From the NCBI RefSeq assembly GCF_945277285.1, contig NZ_CALYPR010000001.1:744001-808000 (forward strand): a DNA stretch of 64,000 bases. Direction: 5' to 3'. Shown piece after piece: positions 1 through 9,173 of the stretch; position 1 is the stretch's first letter, and every line of letters starts with the position of its first letter. The DNA is from an uncultured Bartonella sp. Its GTDB lineage: Bacteria; Pseudomonadota; Alphaproteobacteria; Rhizobiales; Rhizobiaceae. Both the position numbers and the translations under genes were made by a program. The notes beneath the pieces were generated by a model. It was not told the DNA's origin and searched no databases. It saw only the letters and a list, made by a program, of their open reading frames with translations.

Positions 1-557
1 TTGTATTTTGCGGCAAGGCGAGCATAGATCGACTCAAATTGTGCGGCTTTTTCTTTGCCAAAATTGGGCGCACTTTTCATGCCGACAAAAATTACCGGAA
101 TTTTCCGGTTTTGCAAACGTGCCAGCATGAAATCGAGATTTTCTTCTGTCACTTTCGCGTCGATGCTGCGTAACATGTCATTGGCACCAAGTTCGAGAAT
201 AACCAGCCCTGTACCATCAGGAACCGACCAGTCGATACGTTCTCTCCCGCCCGTCGTTGTGTCACCAGAAACACCTGAATTGATAACGGAAACATTATAA
301 TTTTTCGATTGCAACAAAGTTTCAAGTTGGGCTGTGAAAGATTTGTCAGGGGTAAGTCTATAGCCCGCCATCAGGCTATCGCCAAAACCGACAATCTGGA
401 ACGGACGTGGTGGTGTCAGGTCGTCGTCGAGAACCGGTGTTTCATTATCTTCCCTTGCCGGTTCTTGCGCTCCGCCGGTTTCCTGTGCGTGCAAGGGTAC
501 AATTGTCATAAAGCCAAAAAAGAGCCCGATAAATGCGCTAACTGATAATCGCAACAT
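1..557 (-). CDS. GDSL-family arylesterase / lysophospholipase, 3' end outside window
   Basis: Reading the minus strand from an ATG at 555-557 gives about 185 codons with no stop before the window edge. Residues 1-24 form a signal peptide ending in a LHA-QE cleavage context, so the enzyme should be periplasmic. The SGNH blocks are visible: GFGDSLMAGY (block I, catalytic Ser), NSGVSGDTTTGG (block II Gly) and LELGANDMLR (block III Asn). The final Asp/His block lies off the window. It matches the TesA-like esterases that hydrolyse short acyl esters and lysophospholipids. It is divergent from an ABC ATPase/permease pair, the arrangement seen for tesA and ybbA-ybbP in many proteobacteria. The 70-bp gap between them should hold both promoters. 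Confidence 0.9.
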   Translation of the reverse strand, partial: MLRLSVSAFIGLFFGFMTIVPLHAQETGGAQEPAREDNETPVLDDDLTPPRPFQIVGFGDSLMAGYRLTPDKSFTAQLETLLQSKNYNVSVINSGVSGDTTTGGRERIDWSVPDGTGLVILELGANDMLRSIDAKVTEENLDFMLARLQNRKIPVIFVGMKSAPNFGKEKAAQFESIYARLAAKY

Positions 558-627
558 TTTTTACCTCTATGGGTGAAGTATGGGTATACTGTTAAATTAG
601 TATTAGACATAAGAACAGGAGTTATTT

Positions 628-1317
628 GTGGCAAGGTCGCTGGTTGAATTGAAAAATATCGATCTTACTCTTGGTGATGGCACATCACGTGTGCATATTT
701 TAAAAAATCTATCTCTTGCAATCAGCCAAGGTGAAACGGTCGGCATTGTCGGTCCTTCCGGTTCTGGCAAATCGACTCTGCTTATGGTGCTTGCCGGACT
801 TGAAAAAATTGACAGTGGTGAAATAACAATTGCAGGCACACGCATTGACACGATGAGTGAAGATGAAGCGGCAATTTTCCGTGGCAAAAATATTGGTATT
901 GTTTTTCAGTCCTTCCAGCTTATTCCCAATATGACTGCTTGGGAAAATGCTGCCGTCCCTCTTGAACTCGCAGGCAATAGAAAAGCTTTCGATATTGCAA
1001 AGAAAGAGCTTGAAGCGGTAGGCCTTGGAGGGCGTCTCAATCATTATCCGGCAAGTTTGTCAGGCGGCGAACAACAACGCGTTGCCATTGCTCGGGCACT
1101 TTCGCCAAATCCTCGCATACTGGTTGCCGATGAACCGACAGGCAATCTTGATGCCGACACGGGTAAACTAATTGCCGATCTTATTTTTGAACGCGCAAGA
1201 AAACATAAACTGACAACAGTGCTGGTAACACACGATCTTGGCCTTGCAGCCAGTTGCCGTCGACAAGTTTATGTAAGAAACGGACTTATCGAAAAAGACA
1301 GCGGAGCGGCACAATGA
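628..1317 (+). CDS. ABC transporter ATP-binding protein, YbbA/LolD type
   Basis: This 229-residue protein has a complete nucleotide-binding domain: Walker [10 protein letters not shown] at about 42-50, Q-loop Gln94, signature LSGGEQQ at 144-150, Walker B ILVADEP at 164-170 and switch His202. The start is a GTG preceded by AGGAG seven bases upstream. It overlaps the next gene by ATGA, so the two are translationally coupled. Members of this MacB/LolD subfamily power permeases with large periplasmic domains rather than classical import. Next to a TesA-like esterase the closest analogue is YbbA. The exported or extracted substrate cannot be read from the sequence. Confidence 0.93.
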   Translation: MARSLVELKNIDLTLGDGTSRVHILKNLSLAISQGETVGIVGPSGSGKSTLLMVLAGLEKIDSGEITIAGTRIDTMSEDEAAIFRGKNIGIVFQSFQLIPNMTAWENAAVPLELAGNRKAFDIAKKELEAVGLGGRLNHYPASLSGGEQQRVAIARALSPNPRILVADEPTGNLDADTGKLIADLIFERARKHKLTTVLVTHDLGLAASCRRQVYVRNGLIEKDSGAAQ

Positions 1318-3863
1318 AGCCGCTCAAAGAACTTTTTCTCGCATGGCGTTTTTCGTTGAGAGAAATGCGAAGTGGCCTTAAGGGATTTTATATTTTTCTT
1401 AGCCTCATTGCCTTAGGCGTTGCTGCAATCGGCGGTGTTGATGCAGTTTCGCGCAATATTTCCCATGAAATAAAAAATCAGGGACAGGCTATTCTGGCTG
1501 GCGATATGCGATTAAGCCTCACTCAACGCCCGGCTAACGAGAAAGAGTTGGCATTTTTTAGCGAAAATGGCAAAGTTTCTGAAAATATTCTGATGCGTTC
1601 CATGGCACGGCGCGTTGATACGGGTGAGGGAACACTTGTCGAAATAAAAGCGGTTGACGAAATTTACCCGCTTTATGGCGTTTTAAGAACCTCGCCACAA
1701 GCAAGCCCGAAAACACTTTTTCAAAAAGATGAAAAGGGATTTGGCATTGTTGCCCAGAAGCTTCTGCTTGATCGGCTTCAGCTTGATGTCGGTGACAAAA
1801 TAAAGGTTGGTGATGTTGAATTCACAATCCGGGCAGCTCTCGTTGATGAGCCCGACCTGTTATCGGAAGGTTTCCAGCTTGGGCCCCGGCTATTCATGTC
1901 GATTGAAGCATTACACCAAACAGGACTTTTAAGCCCCGGCAGTTTACGCAATTTTGTCTACAAAATTGCACTTACGAATCCATCCGACAGTTTCCTTGCA
2001 AACTTGCGACAAAGAAGTGAAAAAGAATTTTCAAACAATGGTTGGTCAATACGAAGCCGCGTCGATGCTTCCCCTATTTTAGAAAAAAACATTGAACGTT
2101 TTACCAGTTTTCTAACTCTTATCGGCCTTACCGCGCTTATTGTTGGCGGCGTAGGGGTTGCCAATTCTGTCAGCACTTATATGGATAAAAAACGCAAAGT
2201 TATTGCTATATTCAAATCGCTTGGTGCCCGTTCACGTTTGGTTTTCGAAATTTACTTTTCACAAATTATGCTCATTGCAACAGCCGGAATTCTGATCGGA
2301 CTTGTTTTTGCGAATATTATTCCCTTTGTTACAGGTTTTATTATCCGTCAATATCTGCCGGTCTTCGGCGAGACACATATTTCGCCGAGAAGCTTGGTCC
2401 TTGCAATCGTCTTTGCTTTGTTGACCAGTGCTGCTTTTGCCATCCTTCCTTTGTCGCGGGCACGCTTTGTATCGATGACAACGCTGCTTCATCCGTTTGG
2501 CTCATCCTTATTCAGAAAAACCGATAAAAGTGCTCTATTAATCACCATAGTTTTACTTCTGGCGACCGCTGGTCTGGCATTGTGGAGTGCCTATGACCGC
2601 CGCATGGCATTTATATTTATTATCGCCGTCATTGCCGTCTTTTGCATTTTAAGGGTATTGGCTTTGATCGTTACCTTTTTGGCGAGAAAATGCGCCCATG
2701 TGCACTCAACTATTTTGCGTCTTGCTATCTCGAATATCTATCGGCCTGGTTCCATTACCCCGTCTGTTGTTCTTGCTCTTGGCCTCGGTTTGACCTTGCT
2801 TGTCACTCTTTCCACAATTGACAGTAATTTACACGCTGAACTTTCAGATTCAGTTCCTGAAAAAGCCCCCGATTTTTTTCTGATGGATATCCGTAAAAAT
2901 GATGTCGATAATTTCAGAAATTATCTTAAAAAATTGGATCCTGAAGGAACTTTGAAAATCATGCCGACATTGCGTGCCCGCATTATCAAACTTAATGGTA
3001 TTGCGGTCAAAGACTTAAAAGTTGAAGAACAGAGTGAATGGGTTTTACGCGGCGACCGTAACGTTACCTATTCTGCCAATGTGCCGGAAAATAATAGCCT
3101 TTCGCAAGGCAAATGGTGGACTGGTGATGATAGTGAAAAAACAGAAGTGTCTTTCTCGAAAAGAGAGGCACAAGGGTTACATCTAAAACTTGGCGATACA
3201 ATTACTGTCAATGTATTGGGAAGAGAAATCACCGCCCATATAACCAGTTTTCGTAATGTAGACTGGAATTCATTCAATATGAATTTTGTCATGATTTTTT
3301 CACCAAATGCTTTGAAGGGTGCGCCCAGTGTTTTTCTGGCTACTTTCAAAAGCGGAAACGGCCATTCAATTAACGAAGCCCAACTAATGCGGGATATAGC
3401 GTTTAATTTTCCGACAATTACCGTTGTGCCGGTACATCAGGTGCTCGCCGATGCGCGAAAAATTGTTGACGAAATTGGCAAGGCTATCCGTGCATCATCT
3501 TCAATTGCGCTACTTGCGGCCGTTCTTGTTCTTATCGGCACACTCTCGTCAACAAACCGTAGTCGCGCCCATGACGCTGTTATTCTGAAGACTTTGGGTG
3601 CCACCCGCAAAATATTGCTCAAAGCCTATATCGCCGAATATACCATTCTTGGGCTGGCATCTGCGTTTTTCGCCTTTATTGCAGGCAGCATTGCCGGATC
3701 TCTGATCGGTCGATTTAAAATGGAAATCGACACTATCCATTTTTTCTTTGGTTCCGGTGTACTCGTTGTTCTGACAGCACTTGTTTTGACAATTGGATTC
3801 GGACTGGTTGGAACATGGCACATTCTGGGTGAAAAACCGTCACAATTCCTCAAAGAACTATAG
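1314..3863 (+). CDS. FtsX/MacB-type ABC permease, YbbP-like
   Basis: The 849-residue protein starts at the ATG that overlaps the stop of the ATPase gene; an in-frame start 60 bases upstream lies inside that gene and is not needed. It has the duplicated architecture of YbbP: an N-terminal membrane segment (about 22-44), a periplasmic MacB-like domain, a first FtsX core of several membrane segments (about 250-385), further hydrophobic spans (about 405-505), a second periplasmic domain and a second FtsX core near the C-terminus (about 720-845). The length fits YbbP (roughly 800 residues). With the ATPase it should make a mechanotransmission or lipid/lysophospholipid-handling complex at the inner membrane. 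The substrate is unknown. Confidence 0.9.
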   Translation: MKPLKELFLAWRFSLREMRSGLKGFYIFLSLIALGVAAIGGVDAVSRNISHEIKNQGQAILAGDMRLSLTQRPANEKELAFFSENGKVSENILMRSMARRVDTGEGTLVEIKAVDEIYPLYGVLRTSPQASPKTLFQKDEKGFGIVAQKLLLDRLQLDVGDKIKVGDVEFTIRAALVDEPDLLSEGFQLGPRLFMSIEALHQTGLLSPGSLRNFVYKIALTNPSDSFLANLRQRSEKEFSNNGWSIRSRVDASPILEKNIERFTSFLTLIGLTALIVGGVGVANSVSTYMDKKRKVIAIFKSLGARSRLVFEIYFSQIMLIATAGILIGLVFANIIPFVTGFIIRQYLPVFGETHISPRSLVLAIVFALLTSAAFAILPLSRARFVSMTTLLHPFGSSLFRKTDKSALLITIVLLLATAGLALWSAYDRRMAFIFIIAVIAVFCILRVLALIVTFLARKCAHVHSTILRLAISNIYRPGSITPSVVLALGLGLTLLVTLSTIDSNLHAELSDSVPEKAPDFFLMDIRKNDVDNFRNYLKKLDPEGTLKIMPTLRARIIKLNGIAVKDLKVEEQSEWVLRGDRNVTYSANVPENNSLSQGKWWTGDDSEKTEVSFSKREAQGLHLKLGDTITVNVLGREITAHITSFRNVDWNSFNMNFVMIFSPNALKGAPSVFLATFKSGNGHSINEAQLMRDIAFNFPTITVVPVHQVLADARKIVDEIGKAIRASSSIALLAAVLVLIGTLSSTNRSRAHDAVILKTLGATRKILLKAYIAEYTILGLASAFFAFIAGSIAGSLIGRFKMEIDTIHFFFGSGVLVVLTALVLTIGFGLVGTWHILGEKPSQFLKEL

Positions 3864-3922
3864 TCTTTTCTTAATTATGTAAGACTTGTATTTTTGATAA
3901 TTAATGCCCATAATATAGATTA

Positions 3923-4020
3923 GGCATGCTGGGGTTCCGCCAGCGGCGCCCGGAAAGCATTGGCAAGTTTTTATTTCATCCAGTGCCCGACACCGTACGG
4001 AACACAAGCTAAAGGATTAT
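3923..4020 (+). ncRNA. ybhL-type structured leader RNA with pseudoknot
   Basis: The stretch immediately upstream of the Bax-inhibitor-1 gene folds in an ordered way. Stem 1 is GCTGG (3928-3932) with CCAGC (3940-3944), closing a seven-base loop GGTTCCG. Stem 2 is GCATTGG (3957-3963) with CCAGTGC (3980-3986). The loop bases GTTCCG (3934-3939) are exactly complementary to CGGAAC (3998-4003), which would close a pseudoknot about 20 bases before the start codon. A computationally predicted motif called ybhL is known upstream of ybhL/Bax-inhibitor-1 homologues in alphaproteobacteria. Gene, position and lineage match; I did not run a covariance model. The pseudoknot is read directly from the sequence, its regulatory role is inferred. 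Confidence 0.7.
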
Positions 4021-4024
4021 TTAT

Positions 4025-4795
4025 ATGGCTGATTTTAGAAATTTTCGCCCAACAACGGTCACTCAGGCTGATGCTTCTATTGACCAGGGGCTACGCAGTT
4101 ATATGCTTGGCGTTTATAACGCAATGGCAATCGGACTCGTTATTACAGGTGTGGCAGCTTTCGTTATCGCTTCTCTTGCAACAACAAGTGACCCGACGCC
4201 TTATATGTTGTCGAGAGGTGTTTATCTGACATCATTCGGCGTCACTTTCTACACATCCCCATTTGCTTATGTTGTGATGTTTGCGCCACTCATTGCAGTT
4301 TTCTTTTTAAGCTTCAAAATTGAATCGCTGACCACAAGTACGGCGCGCACATTGTTTTTTGTCTATGCTGCCCTTGTCGGTTTTTCACTTTCGGCTATCG
4401 TTTTGCGTTATACACCTGCAAGCATAACCCAGACGTTCTTTATTACTGCCGCTGCATTCGGGTCGCTATCGCTTTATGGCTACACGACAAAGCGTGACTT
4501 GACCGGCTTCGGTTCTTTCCTGTTCATGGGATTGATCGGGCTTCTGCTTGCCATGATTGTCAATATTTTTCTTGGATCGAGTGCTCTCCAGTTTGCAATC
4601 TCAATTATCGGTGTTCTCATTTTTGCTGGTCTTACCGCTTATGATACACAGACAATCAAGGTTATGTATTATGAAGGTGATGAGGCAGAAACACGTGGTC
4701 GTAAAGTTGTCATGGGTGCTTTGACGCTTTATCTCGACTTCATCAATATGTTTGTCTTTCTATTGCAATTCTTGGGTCAGAACCGTAATTCCTGA
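4025..4795 (+). CDS. Bax inhibitor-1 / YccA family membrane protein
   Basis: The 256-residue protein has a short N-terminal tail followed by about seven hydrophobic segments, and the Bax inhibitor-1 hallmark near the C-terminus: GLTAYDTQTIK followed by ALTLYLDFINMFVFLLQFLG. The family (YbhL, YccA, YetJ, TMBIM) forms pH-gated calcium leak channels or interacts with FtsH; the bacterial role is not settled. The start ATG follows AAAGGA. The gene sits alone between a structured 5' leader and a strong intrinsic terminator, so it is a single-gene transcription unit whose control probably runs through the leader. Confidence 0.93.
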   Translation: MADFRNFRPTTVTQADASIDQGLRSYMLGVYNAMAIGLVITGVAAFVIASLATTSDPTPYMLSRGVYLTSFGVTFYTSPFAYVVMFAPLIAVFFLSFKIESLTTSTARTLFFVYAALVGFSLSAIVLRYTPASITQTFFITAAAFGSLSLYGYTTKRDLTGFGSFLFMGLIGLLLAMIVNIFLGSSALQFAISIIGVLIFAGLTAYDTQTIKVMYYEGDEAETRGRKVVMGALTLYLDFINMFVFLLQFLGQNRNS

Positions 4796-4818
4796 TTTAT
4801 TGCCAGTAGTCCAATTTG

Positions 4819-4850
4819 AAACCCCGTTTTATGTAAAACGGGGTTTTTTT
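4819..4850 (+). terminator. Intrinsic terminator after the Bax-inhibitor gene
   Basis: An 11-bp perfect stem (AACCCCGTTTT with AAAACGGGGTT, four-base loop) is followed directly by a run of seven T. It ends the monocistronic unit begun at 4025. Confidence 0.93.
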
Positions 4851-4902
4851 ACCTGCAATAAAAGTTTGGAAAAAGAAAATCGCCTTTACGCCGCAGGGCT
4901 AT

Positions 4903-5271
4903 TTAAACAATTTTGAATCGTTTCTTGTCAAAAATTTTCAGGACGTTACAGAGCTCTTTTCCGCGTTTCAATATAAGTCCGCTTGCAGCTATCACGCTAT
5001 AGGCACCTTGACGGTTGGCAAGTTTCGGATTTTTTTCCACGCGATAAAGCGGAATTTCGGCTGTTCGACGAAAAATGGAAAACACCGCACGATCATCAAG
5101 ATGGTCAATGGCATAATCACGCCATTCTCCGGCGGCTACCATCTGTCCGTAGACACGCAAAATTGCATTCAGTTCAATCCGGTTGAAAGCAACCGCCCCG
5201 ATATTTTTTTTTAAACTATTTTGTGAAAAAGCTTCGATTATGATCGTTTCATTGTCGCCCATATCAACCAT
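4903..5271 (-). CDS. DUF2794 family protein
   Basis: This soluble 122-residue protein, with no signal peptide or membrane segment, matches the alphaproteobacterial DUF2794 family in length and in its core NRIELNAILRVYGQMVAAGEWRDYAID... DLFVFSIFRR-like block (here DDRAVFSIFRRTAEIPLYRVEKNP). The function of the family is not known. It lies convergent to the Bax-inhibitor gene and is transcribed alone. The ATG at 5269-5271 is preceded by a GAGATAAG stretch that can act as a weak ribosome binding site. Confidence 0.85.
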   Translation of the reverse strand: MVDMGDNETIIIEAFSQNSLKKNIGAVAFNRIELNAILRVYGQMVAAGEWRDYAIDHLDDRAVFSIFRRTAEIPLYRVEKNPKLANRQGAYSVIAASGLILKRGKELCNVLKIFDKKRFKIV

Positions 5272-5484
5272 CTTATCTCACATCCATTATTTTTAGGCGG
5301 GGTTATTCCAGTTTAAACAGGAGTGCAATTTTTCTCATAACAGTTAAATCTTTTATCATAAATAAATGACAAAATAGAAGCTAATCGCGTTCAATTTCTA
5401 GCGATATGACTTGTAGTTTAACGATAGTCAATTCATATTACGGTTAAAAGCTAACGGGCTGAAAATTCTGCTTTCATAATAAAA

Positions 5485-6360
5485 ATGATAAAAATCCTTA
5501 AAAATAAAAAATTTCACTGGCCGAGCCAATTAAATCAAAAGACTATCCAGAACAGGCTGTTGCAAGCTGTTCGCAACCGTCAAGGGCATCGCCCGAAAGA
5601 CGCTGATCGTGATGCTTATGATATGGTTGTCGGTTCCTATAATATTCATAAATGTGTGGGGGTTGATAATGTCTTCGATCCTGCACGTATTGTCCATGTT
5701 GTTGCAGAACTCAATGCTGATATTATGGCCTTTCAAGAGGCCGACAAGCGTTTTGGTGAAAGAATAGGCCTGCTTGATCTTGATTTGCTCAAATCTGAAA
5801 CAGGTTTGGAACGGGTTCCTATTAATACAATGTCGCCACTTGGCCAAGGATGGCATGGCAACGCGCTATTTGTACGCAATGGTAAGGTCAAGGATATTGT
5901 GCAAATTAAACTCCCCGGTGTCGAACCACGAGGCGCTCTTATTGTCGAGCTGGAAATGCCGCTTGGACTTATCCGTATTGTTGCCGCCCATTTTGGCTTG
6001 TTGCACCACTCAAGAATTCAGCAGGCAAAGCTCATCCTATCAATTTTGAAAAAACGTCAGATCATGCCAACATTAATGGTTGGAGATTTGAATGAATGGC
6101 GGCTAGGCAGAACATCATCGCTGAAAAGTCTGGCTTCTTTTTTTGACTTGCGTTTGGGAACACTGCCGAGTTTTCCATCCCGTTTCCCGGTTTTGGCGCT
6201 CGATCGTGTTTTTGCCTATCCGCATGAGCTGGTTTCCAATATTGAAATCCATAACTCCCCGCTGGCGCGCATAGCCTCCGATCATTTACCTATCAAAGCT
6301 GAAATAGATCTTGAGACAGCTACAAAACTCGTCAAAGATATGGCGATCCCAGCCAGATAA
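5485..6360 (+). CDS. Endonuclease/exonuclease/phosphatase (EEP) family protein
   Basis: The 291-residue protein carries the complete EEP active-site set: SYNIHK (Asn53), FQEAD (Glu85, metal ligand), AAHFG (His169), VGDLNEW (Asp201, Asn203) and a terminal SDHLP (Asp266-His267). No signal peptide is seen, although the first 30 residues are basic. The family covers DNA repair nucleases, sphingomyelinases and inositol phosphatases, so the substrate is open. Its 3' end overlaps the convergent cardiolipin synthase gene by 29 bases. EEP proteins next to phospholipase-D-type enzymes suggest a phosphodiester or phospholipid substrate, which is inference. Confidence 0.88.
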   Translation: MIKILKNKKFHWPSQLNQKTIQNRLLQAVRNRQGHRPKDADRDAYDMVVGSYNIHKCVGVDNVFDPARIVHVVAELNADIMAFQEADKRFGERIGLLDLDLLKSETGLERVPINTMSPLGQGWHGNALFVRNGKVKDIVQIKLPGVEPRGALIVELEMPLGLIRIVAAHFGLLHHSRIQQAKLILSILKKRQIMPTLMVGDLNEWRLGRTSSLKSLASFFDLRLGTLPSFPSRFPVLALDRVFAYPHELVSNIEIHNSPLARIASDHLPIKAEIDLETATKLVKDMAIPAR

Positions 6361-7792
6361 TCTTGTCAATCAGCCGCAACAGAAATGGCCGGTCGATAAG
6401 ATCTGCCATCTTTACTTCACGGGAATTTTCCTTCTCAGTGACAATTTTTTGCGAGAGATAACGGGCAAGTCCTTCGTCAAAAATTTCCATATCAATCTCG
6501 AAATTCAATCGCAGCGAACGTGCATCGAGATTCGAAGAACCGACATAGCTCCAGCGGTCGTCAATTGCCATGAGTTTGGAATGATTAAAGGGGCCGCTGG
6601 CGCGCCAGATGCGGCACCCATCGCATAACAATTGGTCGAATTGTGCGCGCATCGCCCTATCAACAAGCTTGAGATTGTTGTTTCCAGGCACCACAATATC
6701 AACTTCAACACCACGACGGGCAGCCGTGACCAATGCACTAATCAGCTCCCGATCGGGCAATAGATAGGGTGTCATGATACGAATATGTTTTTCAGCAAGT
6801 GAAAATGCCCCGATCAACATACGTTGATTGGTTTCAATCAAACGATCGGGGCCAGTTGGAACAACGCGCACACACACTCCTTCATCTTCGGATTTTTGAA
6901 TTGGCGCGAAAGCCCATTTTATTGTGTCGAGATTTTCACCTGTTGCAAAACACCAGTCATTGGCAGCAACCGAAAAAAGATCGGCAACGGCAGGCCCTTC
7001 TACACGGAAATGCGTGTCATCCGAGGCCTTCTCACCGCTCAATGTTTGCGAGAAACCAGCCCGTATGTTCATGCCACCGGTAAAAGCAATACTGTTGTCG
7101 ACCACAAGGATTTTCCGGTGGGTACGCAAATTCGCATAAGGCAGTCGCAATCCTATAATGATGTTGCCGTTAAAGACCGCAACCGGAACTTTTTTGCGCC
7201 TTAAATCGCGCACAATACTGGGAATTGAATAACGAGCACCAACGGCATCGATCAACACACGCACCTCGACACCACGATTGACAGCATCGGCGAGAGCATC
7301 AACAAAAAGCTTCCCCATACCATCGCGATCAAAAATATAACATTCAAGCAGAAGGGAACGCTTGGCCATGCCGATGGCTTCAAGCATGGCGCCATAAGCT
7401 TCATCACCATTGTCAAATACCCGCAGATGATTGCCATAAGTCATGCGGCCAAAACTGACATTATCGCCAAGCCGTTTCATTGGCATGGCAAGACGGCCAA
7501 ACCGTTTGAGGATATAGTTATCCGAACAATCATAATTAACAGCACGCGTACGTCCTTTACCACCGGCGTGGCGGTGGCGCTCATAAACAACATTATCACG
7601 CATCCGGTTAATGCCAAAAATACCGTAAATGACTGCCCCTAAAATAGGAGAAAGCATGATCACGCCGACCCATCCAATGGCAGTGCGCACTTCTTTCTTT
7701 GTCATAGTCGCATGGATAGATGCACCAAGCCCCAGCAGAAACGATAAAACAGCAAGGATATGCGGCCAATAGTTTTCGAAAAACACATGCAT
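6332..7792 (-). CDS. cls: Cardiolipin synthase (phospholipase D family)
   Basis: The 486-residue protein begins with two membrane segments (about 12-30 and 38-60) as in bacterial cardiolipin synthases, then has two HKD motifs: H225-x-K227-x4-D232 followed by GGMN, and H404-x-K406-x4-D411 followed by VGSSNLD. It should condense two phosphatidylglycerol molecules, or PG with another lipid, into cardiolipin at the inner membrane. Length and motif spacing match ClsA. It is convergent to the EEP gene with a 29-base coding overlap, so both genes share 3' sequence on opposite strands. Confidence 0.93.
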   Translation of the reverse strand: MHVFFENYWPHILAVLSFLLGLGASIHATMTKKEVRTAIGWVGVIMLSPILGAVIYGIFGINRMRDNVVYERHRHAGGKGRTRAVNYDCSDNYILKRFGRLAMPMKRLGDNVSFGRMTYGNHLRVFDNGDEAYGAMLEAIGMAKRSLLLECYIFDRDGMGKLFVDALADAVNRGVEVRVLIDAVGARYSIPSIVRDLRRKKVPVAVFNGNIIIGLRLPYANLRTHRKILVVDNSIAFTGGMNIRAGFSQTLSGEKASDDTHFRVEGPAVADLFSVAANDWCFATGENLDTIKWAFAPIQKSEDEGVCVRVVPTGPDRLIETNQRMLIGAFSLAEKHIRIMTPYLLPDRELISALVTAARRGVEVDIVVPGNNNLKLVDRAMRAQFDQLLCDGCRIWRASGPFNHSKLMAIDDRWSYVGSSNLDARSLRLNFEIDMEIFDEGLARYLSQKIVTEKENSREVKMADLIDRPFLLRLIDKIIWLGSPYL

Positions 7793-7982
7793 CGGTTACT
7801 TTACTTTCATTGGTCTTCGTTGCTTACGCTCGCCGCAATTATATTCAGTCCCCTTTATTTCTATGTTATTTCTTTCTTATATTCTATGTTAAAGGTTGGC
7901 TGAAATGGTATTGCTCACTTTAAAGTGTGATGCCATAAAAAGCATCCGTCTGAATCAGTTTTTTTGAAAAGGAAAAACCATT

Positions 7983-8555
7983 GTGAGTTCAAATAATTGG
8001 AATCTACCAGAAGGGGCACGCGAGCTATCGTCAAAATGGGGCTGGTTTTTAGTCCTTGGTATTATTCTTCTTGTTGTCGGTATTATCGCGGCCTTTACGT
8101 TACCTTTTGCAACTGCCGCAGTCGCAATCTGGATCGGCATTATGATGCTTGTGGGTGGTATTGTCCAAGTCATCCATGCTTTCGGCGTTCGTAGCTGGGG
8201 GCGTTTTTTCTTCTGGCTATTGGCAGGGCTTCTTTATACAATTGGCGGTATTATATGCTTGGTCGAGCCGATTTTGGCGGCGGCGGTATTTACCTTCATC
8301 CTCGGTTTTCTGCTTGTTGTTGCGGGCGTTATTCGTATCATTGTCGGCTTTCAAAGTCGTGCATTTAAAGGACACGGGTGGATTATCGCGGCCGGTATCG
8401 TAACAGCTATTGCCGGTCTTATTATTACAACAGGTTGGCCCGCCAACACATTGTGGGTATTGGGGTTGTTTCTGTCTATCGACCTGATTTTCCAGGGATG
8501 GAGCTGGATCGGTTTTGCAATCGGCTTACATTCGCTTAAAAAGTTTGGCGAATAG
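7983..8555 (+). CDS. HdeD/DUF308 family membrane protein
   Basis: The 190-residue protein has six hydrophobic segments in three similar pairs with glycine-rich turns (GIMMLVGGIVQVIHAF, GFLLVVAGVIRIIVGF), the signature of HdeD. E. coli HdeD is linked to acid resistance at high cell density; the biochemical role is unknown. The start is a GTG at 7983 with AAAAGGAAA upstream. It is a single gene ending in a hairpin shared with the convergent rlpA-like gene. Confidence 0.87.
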   Translation: MSSNNWNLPEGARELSSKWGWFLVLGIILLVVGIIAAFTLPFATAAVAIWIGIMMLVGGIVQVIHAFGVRSWGRFFFWLLAGLLYTIGGIICLVEPILAAAVFTFILGFLLVVAGVIRIIVGFQSRAFKGHGWIIAAGIVTAIAGLIITTGWPANTLWVLGLFLSIDLIFQGWSWIGFAIGLHSLKKFGE

Positions 8556-8565
8556 AATTCGGGTA

Positions 8566-8600
8566 TGAAGAGGGGGAAGAAAAATCCTCCCCTTCTTTGA
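8566..8600. terminator. Imperfect bidirectional terminator between hdeD-like and rlpA-like genes
   Basis: GAAGAGGGGGA and TCCTCCCCTTC pair with one wobble and one mismatch around an A-rich loop, and T-rich sequence follows. It lies exactly between two convergent stops, so it probably serves both. Confidence 0.6.
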
Positions 8601-8608
8601 TTCTGTTA

Positions 8609-9001
8609 TCAACTTAACCGTTCGTAACAAACGTGAGCTAGCCCGTGCTCGATAAAGCCCAGCTGGCTTGCTGCTCCTTTGGATAAATCCAGAATACGCC
8701 CGGCGATAAATGGCCCGCGATCATTGATACGCACAATAATCGATTTTCCATTGAACTTGTTGGTGACACGAATTTTACTTCCAAGCGGTAATGTTTTATG
8801 TGCTGCTGTCATACCGAAAGGATTCATTTTTTCACCTGAAGCTGTCTTCGAATGGAGAGCATACCATGATGCGCCACCGCATTGGTTGGCGTAGCTTATA
8901 TTGCCATGACTGGCATAGGCGTGACCCAAAGTGAACGAACAGACTACAAAAATTGCTGTCAGAAAGGGAAGAAGTCTTTTTTTATCGGTTAAAAAACACA
9001 T
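8609..9001 (-). CDS. RlpA-like secreted double-psi beta-barrel protein
   Basis: The 130-residue product has a signal peptide (about 1-30, ending HAYA-SH) and one RlpA-like double-psi beta-barrel: GGASWYALHSKTASGEKMNPFGMTAAHKTLPLGSKIRVTN, then IIVRINDRGPF and a final DLSKGAASQLGF. The conserved Asp in NDRGPF and the His in TAAHKTLP are the positions tied to lytic transglycosylase activity in RlpA. It lacks a lipobox and a SPOR domain, so it is a minimal barrel, probably periplasmic and acting on peptidoglycan. It is convergent with the HdeD-like gene. Confidence 0.9.
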   Translation of the reverse strand: MCFLTDKKRLLPFLTAIFVVCSFTLGHAYASHGNISYANQCGGASWYALHSKTASGEKMNPFGMTAAHKTLPLGSKIRVTNKFNGKSIIVRINDRGPFIAGRILDLSKGAASQLGFIEHGLAHVCYERLS

Positions 9002-9173
9002 ATCCTGCTAACTGGTTAGAGTTTCGGGGAATTAAGCGAGAAGGCGATATAACCGATGGTTGTGGTGTTCAAATGGCTGTGAAAAGGCATTTTTGCCATG
9101 ATTATCAGTCAGTTGCCCTATTTTGGGGCAATTTTTCATACAACTCATGGTTTTCAATAAGTGTAGATGTGAG

